Below are positions 37,401 to 48,500 of a stretch of 64,000 bases of DNA, piece by piece. The stretch spans positions 10,374-74,373 of the forward strand of contig NW_019776045.1 in assembly GCF_001039355.2 (NCBI RefSeq). Reading direction: 5' to 3'. Position 1 is the stretch's first letter. The number at the start of each line of letters is the position of its first letter. A program made the position numbers and the translations under genes. Source of the DNA: Lingula anatina (Eukaryota; Brachiopoda; Lingulata; Lingulida; Lingulidae). The notes beneath the pieces are model-generated. The model was not told the origin of the DNA. It saw only the letters and a list, made by a program, of their open reading frames with translations, and did not search any database.

Positions 37401-40101
37401 ATGGCAGTACCAACAGCTGTGTTACAGCGTGTCCAGCAGAGGGCGCTGCAAGCAGAGCAAATTATTGCTACGCTGAGGCAGCAACTACAAGGCATAAAAC
37501 AGGCAGCTGGTGAGAATCTTCATTGTATGTTTGCATGCGTGTGTGTTTGTCTGTGTGCTTGTTTGTGTGTGTGTTTAAGTGTGTACGTGTTTGTGTGTGT
37601 GTGTTTGTTTGTGTGTGTGTTGCTTCGATTGATTTTTTTTATAAAGGTATTTAACATTTAATGCATTCTGCCTGTCAACGGTCAGATTGTGTGTAACACT
37701 ACTCGAAATTAATGTGTCATAGATATCTGAGAAAAAAGTGTGGCACAAACCCTAAGTGTCAGAAACTGGTCAGAATGTTTAGAAATATCCAAGGAGGCCA
37801 GTCTGTGAAGTTATGTGGAAGTCCAGTGATCTGCCTGTATTTCTTATATAATAATTATTAAATTTTCAAAGAGAGCTTTGTTTAATTACTGAAATCTGAC
37901 TGTGTTATCTTCATTTTTTCTATTTATATATTTGTTTAGTCAGCCAAGCAGCACAAAAAGAGGAAGTTATATTGAGAGCGGAGAATGCTAAGCTGCGCCT
38001 GGAAGTCGAGGCACTAAAACAGGAGCTGATTTCTGCAGAAATTAGGAATGGAGGTAAGGAGGATTGATGCTTGTGGTTGACAACTTAAACAGTTCCTCAG
38101 TTATGATAAAATTTGTAATTTTACTCTTTTATTTATTTATACATTTAGTGTAAGTACAAATTATTTATACTAAGGTTATCAAAATTTTAATTCAAATACT
38201 GTACAGAAAAAAATGTAAAATATTTTTAATTTTCTATGACAAAAAATAGGTATTGTAAGCATGATGTGAAATCTTCCTAGGTTTTTAAAGTATGTCATTT
38301 ACATGTAAAACAGTCAATTTTATAAATTGTAAAGCAGACAAAAGTGCATAAAACATTTAAATAACTACTATTAAAATAAGACTTACAGTAACTTTAATAG
38401 TCTTAATAAGTGACTTTTGTCATGGTTTCTCTTTACAGATTGAAATTCTCTATCACCGTGTGTTGAAACGTAGGTAATTAATTATGAAATAATGAATAGT
38501 TTATTATTTGTCACAGTGAAACAAATGTCTCTTCCGGCCTCCGGGACAGGAAAGACCGTCACGTCTGCAGCGCCCCCCTCACAGCCCACCCCCAGTGCTG
38601 CACCCCCTGTGAAAACTGAAGAGAAGAAGAAAGGAAAACAGGCTGCTGATGGTTCTGCAGGAGAAGGAAAGCCACCAAAAGAGGGCAAGAAGAAGGAAAA
38701 GAAAGGTAGGTTTGTGTGTAAACTACTGTTTAACCCATATTCTGACAATGTATGCAAGTTAATTTACACAAAATGTATAGATTGTAGACATAAAGATTTT
38801 ATCACAGATCAAGTGTTGTCTTTAAAATGAAAATGAATAATGATAGTAACTGTTCAAATAAGTTATAACATTTCAAATCTTTTTACCAGAGGAAATAAAT
38901 AAAAGAGGTTCTGTTCTATTTTTCTGTTGGTGTTATGCAATTTTATGCAAAAACAGTAAATATTTTTGTTATTTTCTGAAATGATTATCGTCATATAGCT
39001 TAATCTGAGTCAAGCAACACATTTTTAGAGGGAAAACCCAAGCAGGCCCCTGCCAGCACTCCTGAAGCCCCCATAGATGTGTCAAGGCTCAATCAAAAGA
39101 TTGGGCGTATCGTCTCCGTCAAGCAGCATCCAGATGCAGACAGTTTGTACATAGAGGAGGTTGATGTTGGAGAGGAGAAGAACAGGACTATTCTTAGTGG
39201 CTTAGTGAAACACGTGCCTATTGAAGTGGTAGGATTTTGTCATAAATGTGATATTAATTTTTTCATCTGTTGACATGTTTGTTAAGTTAGTATTGTATTG
39301 CTGTACTGAACTCTTATGAAATTACTTACACGTGCACACCTGCACATACATAGACACGTGCAGGCATACATCCCTGCATACATACTCAAGAAATATATGT
39401 AGGATCAGCAAGTGAATGTTTTGTTTTCATTACTTCCATGTATTACATAATTTACTTTATACTCCACTTCTGCAATCACTTTTATATATTCTTTCATAAA
39501 TACTGACTTCCAGATGCAAGATAAGTTAGCTGTGTTTTTACTCAACTTAAAGCCAGCCAAGATGAGAGGGGTCATGTCCGAGGGCATGATCATGTGTGCA
39601 AGTACACCAGAGAAAGTGGAAATCATCGATCCACCCCCAGGGGTAGTCCCTGGGGACAGGGTGACATTTGCTGACTATCCAGGTATTATTGTCATATCTG
39701 TATCTATTATATTGCTGCTGCCATTGAAATGTTTTACTTGTTCATAATTTCTCATTTCTTTGAGAGTTATTCTAAAACTCAGAGGGGTGTCATAGGGCAT
39801 AATTTTGTGGAAAGTTTGGGATATTGTATACCTTGATAAAAAGTGTTGAAATTTCCAGGAAAATTTAAATTTTGTTGTTCGAAAATCTATCATTCATTGT
39901 TTGACTTATATATCACTTTTTACCACCATTCCAGGAGAGCCAGATGCTCAGCTTAATCCTAAAAAGAAAATCTGGGAGCAAATTCAACCTGATCTTCGAG
40001 TGGATGAAAATGGAGTGGCTACTTATAAAGGATGTCCATTTAAAATTGAAGGAAAAGGGATCTGCAAGGCCCCAACTTTGAGAAATACTCCAATCAAATA
40101 A
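37401..40101 (+). CDS. AIMP1: AIMP1/p43, multi-tRNA-synthetase complex scaffold (6 exons)
   Basis: Exons 37401-37509, 37940-38053, 38517-38705, 39029-39228, 39514-39682, 39935-40101. All borders are AG/GT and the phases agree, giving 315 residues (human 312). Residues 1-75 form a Leu-rich coiled coil (the ArgRS-binding part in the known protein). Residues 76-150 are an Ala/Pro/Lys linker ([20 protein letters not shown]). From about 155 the EMAPII/Arc1p-type tRNA-binding OB fold begins: [67 protein letters not shown]. It binds tRNA and ArgRS within the cytosolic multisynthetase complex. The ATG lies just after an acceptor-like TTCTAG, so an upstream non-coding exon is likely. It converges with MAT2B. 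Confidence 0.97.
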
Positions 40102-40278
40102 TACAGAACTGACAGGAAGACTTGTTTTGAATTTTTTGTGAAAGGATAATTCAATATTTTGAGGATTTTATTTACATCTAAATGAGCTAAATGACCAATT
40201 ATAAACACAAGTAATTAAAAAGAAATTTTACAAAAAATAACAGTTAAGATAAACTTTGTGGTGTATATCAAAATTATT

Positions 40279-40284
40279 AATAAA
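40279..40284 (+). terminator. Poly(A) signal of AIMP1
   Basis: Canonical AATAAA 178 bp after the AIMP1 stop codon. Confidence 0.6.
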
Positions 40285-40579
40285 TAATTTAAAATAGATC
40301 ATTCAGTATGTTGGGATAGTCTTATTAACGCACACCAGTTCCTTGCAGTTGACCTTTTGACAAATTAACTGTATATAATAGAACAATGTGAAAAGTTTTC
40401 TTTAAGTATATGTATATCTGTTTGACACTTGACAAAATGCAGACCTCTGCCTTCAGTACAAAAGCTTTTATTTATTTTCTATCTCAATATTGCACAGAAG
40501 TTGAGACACAACCAGCATAAAGCTCTTCTACATTTTTACTTTACCAAGTGAACATCCAATATTTTTATATCTTGCACTG

Positions 40580-40848
40580 ATGAGACTTTTCCAACTTTTG
40601 TAGGATTTCCGACTTTTTCAGGGTCATTTGGGTCATTCTTGTGAATCATGTACCCTGGACCCACTGGCCAATTTTCCTACTTTTTCAGTGAGGACTGGGC
40701 TCCGCAACTCAAAAGCAATGCCAATTGCGACGGAGCATAAACGTCTCTATCCCATAACTTGGGATTTACTCGCCCCATATAATAGCCTCGAAATAAAAGC
40801 TGATAGCGCTATTTGCAATTTGCAATGCTCTTGAGTTACAGAGCCCTG
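40580..40848. repeat. Repeat segment D copy 2 joined to hAT-like MITE C2
   Basis: 40580-40700 repeats the 35053-35166 segment. It runs straight into C2 (40695-40848), whose ends GGGCTCCGCAACTCAAAAGC and, in reverse, CAGGGCTCTGTAACTCAAGA form inverted repeats of about 33 bp. C2 shares its interior with C1 at 23567-23730. It lies between AIMP1 and MAT2B. Confidence 0.7.
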
Positions 40849-41280
40849 TTAATATTCAAAAATCTTTAACTGAAATAAAACCCGCAATATATATTTTAAA
40901 ATTCACATGGGTTAAACCCACAAAAAATGGTGAGCTGGAAAAGTCACTGTTACTAAATAATATCAAGAAGAAAAAAATTTCATCCATTTGATGTACCCCT
41001 TTTTTTCTGTTGCCAATTAAGTCTCGTGGCCTATTTTTAACAACAGTTATCAAGCTAAGTCTGAAAACAATACCCCTGTAAACTTTAACATTTTAGAGTT
41101 ACCTAACATATTATCAATTCCCATGATTCACTTAAATTTTTTTATGTCATTTATTAAAATATATATAATCATTTTTAAGTTTAAAAAACAACCATTTGTA
41201 CATTTCATAAAATTATTATACCCAATCCAATATTCAATATACAACTTTTGATTCTCAGTTACATCTTTGACGATCACTCA
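40849..41280. other. 3' region shared by converging AIMP1 and MAT2B
   Basis: AT-rich and non-coding. It contains the MAT2B poly(A) signal and nothing else that I recognise. Confidence 0.6.
41150..41155 (-). terminator. Poly(A) signal of MAT2B
   Basis: TTTATT on the plus strand (AATAAA on the coding strand), about 125 bp beyond the MAT2B stop. Confidence 0.55.
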
Positions 41281-43417
41281 TTAAGTACCCTGCTTATAAA
41301 ATGGCTCTAAGCATTCATGTACTCCTTTACCAAACAACGTATAGCTGCCAATATTCAGGGACTGAAGTCTACTCGAGTCCAGTTCTGCATCATAGGGTCT
41401 AGGGGCCCCTGCTGTAGGCTGGTTATCCCCCTGGATGTGACTGTGGGGCAAGTTAAACACACTGGCCATGGTACATATCATGCCATACTTTGTCATTTTC
41501 TCATTCCCGCTCCAATGGAAAACACCTGATAGTGCTTGCCCCTAATAATGAACAATATTAATTGATAAATATTAATAAATTACATAAAGACATGAATAAA
41601 TTAGCCAACGTGTTATATTTCAATAAGTATAACCAGCACTCTCATTTACTTACGTGTTTAGTATACTGTAACAGCATTATACAGCTTACTGAAAAAGCCA
41701 ACATGTCTAACTTGAATTTATTCTGACCACAAACTGAGCCCACATGTGATCATTTAGGAAATATGGCCATGTTACTAATATGTACGTACCTCCAGTTTCT
41801 TTTCTAGCATCTGCCGAATTACTTTGGCCACATCTCTGGTATGTGTAGGGTGTCTTTGCTCATAGTCTGATACAACAAATGACTTGCTTGTGTCAGTTAA
41901 CTTTGTGAATAATTCTGTGACTGCACTTTCTTTTATGAACTCTAGCTCTCCATACAGAATTGGCACACGGAGAATTCCAAAATCTGAAAAGAAGGAATAA
42001 ATGGACTGCTCTTAAAACATTTTTGAAGCTCAATCAGTTCACCAGGCATTAACTAACAAATACGTGTATTTGTAATAATTGAAGGGATAAAGAAAATATG
42101 GCAGATGTTAAAAAAATTATAAAAAGAATGAAGATTAAATTTAATTAAATTAAATAATAATTATTAGCTTTGCTTCATTTATACTTGTGTTTCAAGTTTT
42201 CTTTTGTGCAAGAATATTCAGTCACTTCTTACTTGTGTCGCCATTCATCCATCTGTTACAGACTTGCCTCAAGTTTCAGTTTCTGAAGCTGGTAGTTGTG
42301 CTTACCTTTATTACATTCCAACACAACTTTTTCTCCATCCAGCTTACTCTGTCCATACTTGTTAAGTGGGTTGGGTTTTGCGTCAACAGAGTAGGGAGGC
42401 GACTTCCCATCAAACACATAATCAGTGCTCATGTAAAGGAGCCAGGCATTGTTCTTCACTGAAAATATGGTAACCGTAATAACTCGACTTATTCAAACAA
42501 TAATAATAAATATATTTCTCCAAAAATGTTATGTTAATAATACCTCAAAATTAAATCAAAAGATTTGAAATTTAGAGTGCATTCAGAACAGTGTACTTAC
42601 AAATCTGGATAAAGGATAAAACAAAAAAATTAAAATATCACTCGGGGCAAAACCATTTCATTATCTGTTTCATATTTTTTATCACAACATTTCTAATTTT
42701 TATACTTTGTGCCATAATTTTTATTTAATTTTATTTAATTTATTTTTATTTAATCACTTCTGGTTGGACCGCTGCCATGAGCACACGCTCTAGGTGGTGC
42801 TGAATTTTTGGCAAAAATGCCCGAAAATTATGCCTATTTTTTTATCACAGCATTTCTAATTTTTATGCTATGTGCCATAATTTTTATTTAATATCCATGA
42901 ATCTCATAAATAATGAAAACAAATATAATAACAATGTTTCTGTTTACTTTTTAAAGTTTTAAATGGAATTTAAAGAATAAATGAAAAGCTGCTGATGGAC
43001 AGTAGTACCTGCAGCCTGGCAAAGATTCTTTGTCGCCATCACATTCAAGTTCTTGGTTTGTTCCTCCTGTTTCTCTACCATGTCTGGTCTTCTTTCAGCA
43101 GCAGAGTGGATGATGAAACTTGGCTGTAAAATAGTCAACAAAACACCGTAATGATGGTAACCAATTATTACTGTGATTGCATATACAATGTAACTGGTAT
43201 CTTCTAAAATGTGCAGTGTGCGGGTTGCAGAATAGCAATACATTCGATTCATTGATGAATCTAGTACAAATAACTTTATTAACCTCTGGCACCATTTTCT
43301 AATCTGAACACTTATTGTTTTAAAGTCATCACATTTAGCAACATTCAAATTAACCTTTTATCAGACAATCAAAATCCAAATTATGCAAGTTCCTACACAA
43401 CAGCAAGGGCTGAATTA

Positions 43418-43448
<31 letters not shown>

Positions 43449-43660
43449 TATTATTATAAGCAGGTCAACAAACTTACTTTAAATTCATCCACCACTTTCT
43501 CTAAGGCCTGGGGATCTGTGAGATCAACCTTGCACAGTTTTCCCTTGGCTCGAGAGAATGCAAGACCTAAGGCCTCCCAAGTAGGGTCTTCTTCAAACAG
43601 TCTGTAGATTGCTCTACCAAGCAAGCCCGAGGCTCCTGTGATCAAAACTTTCTTCTCCAT
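41281..43660 (-). CDS. MAT2B: Methionine adenosyltransferase 2 subunit beta (5 exons)
   Basis: Exons 43660-43478, 43123-43009, 42458-42306, 41983-41790, 41541-41281. Borders and phases agree, giving 301 residues (human isoforms 323-334, which have a longer N-terminus). It is an extended short-chain dehydrogenase-like fold. The NADP-binding loop is [13 protein letters not shown] (residues 5-17), followed by the conserved [22 protein letters not shown], the YxxxK pair in [20 protein letters not shown] and the C-terminal [16 protein letters not shown]. In the known protein this subunit binds MAT2A and tunes S-adenosylmethionine synthesis; it is not itself a methionine adenosyltransferase. It is head to head with the kelch-like gene. 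Confidence 0.97.
43415..43457. repeat. (TTA)n/(TCA) microsatellite
   Basis: Trinucleotide repeat about 20 bp from the donor of MAT2B exon 1. Confidence 0.9.
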
Positions 43661-44459
43661 GCCCTTCTAAATTAAGGTTTGAAATCGTATTAATACATGT
43701 ACAGTAAATGTGACTAAAGATCAAATTATCTTACACAGGATGTGGCAGGGTCACTGTAGGAGGTGCTTTCTTTGCTCCATTTAGTCAAAAACAAAACTTA
43801 GATGCCTTGGATAACATTACTCCACAGTAAATCGTTGGCTTGTTTCAATTATACATGGTGAGCAGCTGCAGCTTTTTTTTTTCGCTAGACAAAGGTTACT
43901 AAAACCTGCATTAATGTACCTTGAGTCAGACAAAGTAGATCAACATATTTATATTATCTTGAAAGTAAAACATCAGCAGGGCGATTACCATGCAAAAACT
44001 GCACGATCAACAAGGAAGATTTGTGACATGGATTTGCTACTCGTTTTTCACCCATAAAACAAAATGTCATCCATTTTTATCATAAAAAGAGCTACATACC
44101 GTAATTTCAGATAATTCCAAGCAAATATTTTAAACCTTGGTGTGTTCTTTTGCAATTTATCCAAATCTATTTTAATAAGGTCCGGTTATTTTCAAAGGAT
44201 CGGTCTGAAGCGGAAGTAGCCGGAAGTTGAATACGTACAAAGCCAAAAATAAGTAATTATTTATATTAGTATAACCATTTATAGCAATTTGAAAATGTTT
44301 CACCGTAAATAAACCATAAATATATATAGAAAACTCTTCTTTTAAAAAATTACACAGTACAAGTATTTTGGACCAAAGATTTTCGAATTTCATGAATACG
44401 AAAATAATCTCTGCACCACGCACAGCAAACACAGTGACCCAATTCAAGCCAAAACAACA
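43661..44459. promoter_or_regulatory. Shared upstream region of MAT2B and the kelch-like gene
   Basis: About 0.8 kb between the MAT2B start codon and the presumed first kelch exon. No TATA box was identified. The head-to-head arrangement suggests a bidirectional promoter, but that is inferred from gene order only. Confidence 0.4.
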
Positions 44460-44552
44460 ACGTGAAGCAGGGAGGTTGGAGTGGTGCAGGGGCTTCTAGT
44501 GCTGTGTTATAGCATTAGGCGAGGGTTAGGAACCGTTTTTTCTGCTTTGAAG
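44460..44552 (+). other. Probable 5' UTR exon of the kelch-like gene
   Basis: GC-richer stretch ending at a strong donor (TTTGAAG|GTAAGC). It can be joined to the acceptor at 45498 just before the kelch start codon. The 5' limit is not defined. Confidence 0.35.
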
Positions 44553-44674
44553 GTAAGCCGTTCTAGACATCAATTTAGCATTAACTACTTTTGAAAACTG
44601 AGCCAAGCAACAACTAAACCTAGCTGAATTATGAATGTATAATGAACTGTGACTAAATTTAAAAAAAATAGGGT

Positions 44675-45497
44675 ACGCTTCGATATTTCACGGGGTCTGC
44701 TATTTCGAAGGTTCGCTACTCTGAGGGTCCGCTATACCGAAGTGATAGAAAAAGCAAAACAGCACAAAGATAGAAAACTCTACCAGGAGACAGTACACAA
44801 CCAAATAGCAAAATAGAACAGGAGAGCACACGCCTACAGGCTGCAAGAACTTATTCATGTGAACCACAATGTACGTAACCCACATCGCACCATATGTATT
44901 TTGCAGCCTGGGGTCATACTCTCACGACTTTGTAACTAAGACCCCATTCCCATAGATTTTAGATCGATCTATCCCTATGGGGAGTCTCACTAGATTACTG
45001 TTAGTAGTTGGCCTAAGCGTCTGTCCCGCCTACATTAAAAAGCTATATAAGGGGGTAATAGAACTATGTTTCGCGCTTAGCTGACTGCAATTTAGCGTGA
45101 ACCCCCAGGGAGTTAGGTCGATCTAAATCTAAATCTCTGGATCAATTTTAATCTCTAAGAACAATTTGTAAGTATTTACACAAATTTTGCAATTCAGAAA
45201 CACGTCCTCCAACATTTTTTTCATGTTTTCCTTAGAAAATCCATTTATATTAAAAGTGTGACCCTATTTTGCAACAAATACAATTCATTTAAGCAAGGAC
45301 TTGTACTAATTTCAATAATTACACGTCCTTGGTTTCAGCTCAACTATCACATCAATGAACTTTTTTGGAATAGCAGACCCTCAAACCTTCAGAATGAAGG
45401 ACCTTGGAAGGCTCCTTTAGTTTTCGGAAAAGGGAACCCTCTGAATAGTGGACCCTATAGGGCTGCCACCCAAAAATATTGATTGTCTGCTATTTCA
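44675..45497. repeat. Inverted-repeat element with GGTTCGCTATTCCGAA-type motif
   Basis: The left end (GGGTCTGCTATTTCGAAGG, TTCGCTACTCTGAGGGTCC) recurs in opposite orientation at 45365-45460 (GGAATAGCAGACCCTC, AGGGAACCCTCTGAATAGTG). It frames an 800-bp segment in which hairpin repeat B3 is nested. The motif is a short tandem of a roughly 20-bp unit. The right end abuts the first coding exon of the kelch-like gene. Confidence 0.55.
44936..45160. repeat. Hairpin MITE, subfamily B, copy B3
   Basis: Same orientation as B1: CCATTCCCATAGATTTTAGA, GTCTCACTAGATTACTGTTAG, GCGTCTGTCCCGCCTAC, AAGGGGGTAATAGAACTATG, GCAATTTAGCGTGAACCCCC, GTTAGGTCGATCTAAATC. The right terminus is decayed. It lies in the 5' UTR intron of the kelch-like gene. 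Confidence 0.85.
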
Positions 45498-45506
45498 GCT
45501 TTGACC

Positions 45507-48500
45507 ATGTCCACTGGGGATCAGGGCCAGTATGGTCAGTTTCTTCTATCCAGACTAGGAGAGTTCTATCAAGAGAGACTTCTGTGTGACTATGTGCTCA
45601 AGGTGAATGAAGAGAAGTTTGAGGTAAGTCATTAATATTTTTTTAAAATATATGTATTGACAGTGTTAAATTTATGGAGAATTTTTTAATTTATGTCATT
45701 CACATTGATCACATGTTATTGGTGATGCATTTATTCTTATAACATTTGTACAAAAACAATATTCTGAACTTAAACTAAAATTTCAGTAATTGTGATATTT
45801 ATAATGTTTGTCTACCTTGTTCTCACTCTGAAATGTATCCTATCCAGGTTTTTGGCACCAAATCGAGTTTTCCTTGTCAAAAAAGCAATTTCCCCTACAT
45901 ACGAAACATTGCAACACCCATTCCCGCACTTAGATTTTATGTTTTGTACTCTTTCTAATTCAGTTATTCAGTTTTAGTCATACCATAGTCTGTGTGACAC
46001 TTCAAAAGAAGATATCAACATCAGATACTTTAGTAAGGGGCCATTCAGAATGAGGAGGGACTAACTAGTCTGAAGGTCAAATATGGTCACCCACTACAAA
46101 GCTTGCTGTCTAATCTGCTAATAAACACTATATAGTGTATAATGCTTCCAGCGCCTTGCCTCCATTTCTTTCTTTTGAATAAACGTTGTTAAAAAAAAAA
46201 AGTCCCGTGGGGTAGTATTCATTGACAAGTGATCGGCCATATTTGACCCTCAGACTATTTAGTCCCCTATTCTGAATGGGGCCTTTATGGAGTTTTATAT
46301 TATATTTATGGCTTAACTGTAATAAGCTATGCAGCTGGGTCATTTAAACATGAAAGTAAAACTTTAAGACATTTTCAAGTGTGTAATATACCTTTAATGA
46401 ATTATTTGTTGAAGTATTTAAAGAATATTTTTTTTTTTGTGAAAGGTTCACAAGGTAGTATTGGCAGGATGCAGCGATTACTTCAGGGCACTGTTCACAC
46501 ACGGAATGCGCGAGAGCAGGAGCAACATGCTGCAGCTTGATGGTCTTGACACAATGGCCATGAGACAACTCATCAATTTTGCTTACTCAGGGAAACTACA
46601 CTTGAATTTAGACAACATAGAAAATGTTCTGTCAGTTGCAAGCTTTCTGCAGATGACATCTGCAATGGAACTTTGTTCATCGTTTCTAAAATCGAACATA
46701 ACTTTCGATAACGCTGAAAAATTATCAGCTCTTGCCGAGACACATGGTTTGGTGAAAGTGAACCAGTATAAGAAAAAGTATATTCTGGATAATTTTTATG
46801 AGTTTTCACAAACAGACCAGTTTCTGAAGTTAGATGCCAAAACACTGGCAGATTACCTTGCGGATGATTCTTTGAAAACCACTACTGAGGCTAGATTGTT
46901 AAAGTGTGCTTTGAGATGGTATGATCATGACCCTGAAGCCAGGAAAAATGTTGCTCACAGTGTATTTGAAAAAATCAGGTTTACTTTAGATGGCTGGCCA
47001 ACCATAGAGTATGCGCAGGAAAGGGAGCCATTTAAATCAAACATTAATGGCTGCATGGAAATCCTGAACTATGCAAGCAATTACATGCAGAATGCATCGA
47101 GAAAACATCTCTACCAGTGCAACAGAACGCGCGTCCGCTACACACGCAAAACTTTGGTCCAAATAGGCGGGGAGCATCATATCATGTATTCCTATGGGGA
47201 CGAACTTGCGGGAACACTGGTAGGTTACACCCATAATCACTACTTCCACCTGGACAATCAGCGATGGTTTCCTTTAGGAGTCGTCGGGACATTTGATTCC
47301 AGGTCTCACTGTGTTTTCATGGAGGTGAATGACTTTGGTATTCTCATCGGTGGGTATCTGTACTCCTGGGTGACCTTGCCCCAGGCTCAGAAGTTTCCCA
47401 CAAATGAGGTGAAGCTGTTTGTGCCTGGGGGATTTGCCCTGTGGGATATGCCTTACATGTTGGAAGATAGGGCACATCATGCTGCAGTGCGCATTGGAGG
47501 TGGGTTGCAGATTGATCTTAGTATGCTCGTGCCATAAATATGGGCCCATCGTGATGTAATATATCTTCTTATGTGAAAGCGATTTGTTGCCTACATGCTC
47601 AAGTTTTTGAAAGTTATACAAATTCAATTTCAAGATTCTTTGAAGTGGTAGATGTGTGGCTCAAAATAAGAAAAGAAAAAAATTTAATGAAAAATATCAA
47701 GATTAAATTGTTTAAAACTACTGTAACAGTACTGTTTGAAAAAAGGGAAAATTTTGGATGATCTTTTTGTTGCACTTACCATTTGTTTATTTCTAATTCT
47801 TTCAGACTTTCTGTATGTAGCAGGAGGAATGGGCCATGATGCTTTTTTGTCATCGGTAGAGAGATTCAACATGAGAGAAGAGGTGTGGGAATATGTGACG
47901 TCTCTTCCCTCATCTTTAATTGACCATGCTGCTGCCGAGTGCCAGAACAAAGTAAGGAATTTGTGACTAGTACACACTGTGACACTCACCCTCACACGCA
48001 CCCCATATGCCAGTAGAATTGAAGTGGGGCTTGCAAAATTGTATTCTTTTACCTGACATTGTTTCAGCTTTTTGCTAGTAGGCACTGGTGTCCCAAATAG
48101 TAAAAAGTGTTTGCATCAAATGTATTGGGTAGTTTATACCATTTTCTTAAACTGTACTCGTCAACATGATGTTTATCTCACCTTTGTATTTTAGAAAAAA
48201 GGCTAAATCAGGAATACCTATCCAAGTAGGGACCATTGCCATACCCTATGGTACTAGCAGGATCGATCTATCTCTGAGAGGCTTTTCACTAAGTAGCATT
48301 TACTTTAAGCATGCATGAAAGTTAATAACCTCCCTAGCAGCTTAAGTGTGCATGACAGACATTTAAACCGCTTAAACTGAATGCAATTTAGCAAGAATTC
48401 CCTGGGGAGTTAGATCTATCCTGCTAGTGTGATAGGTTTGTGGGAACCCAGTCTTATTTTCTTATGTTTTCATCTCCAGATGTATGTCAGTGGTGGGATA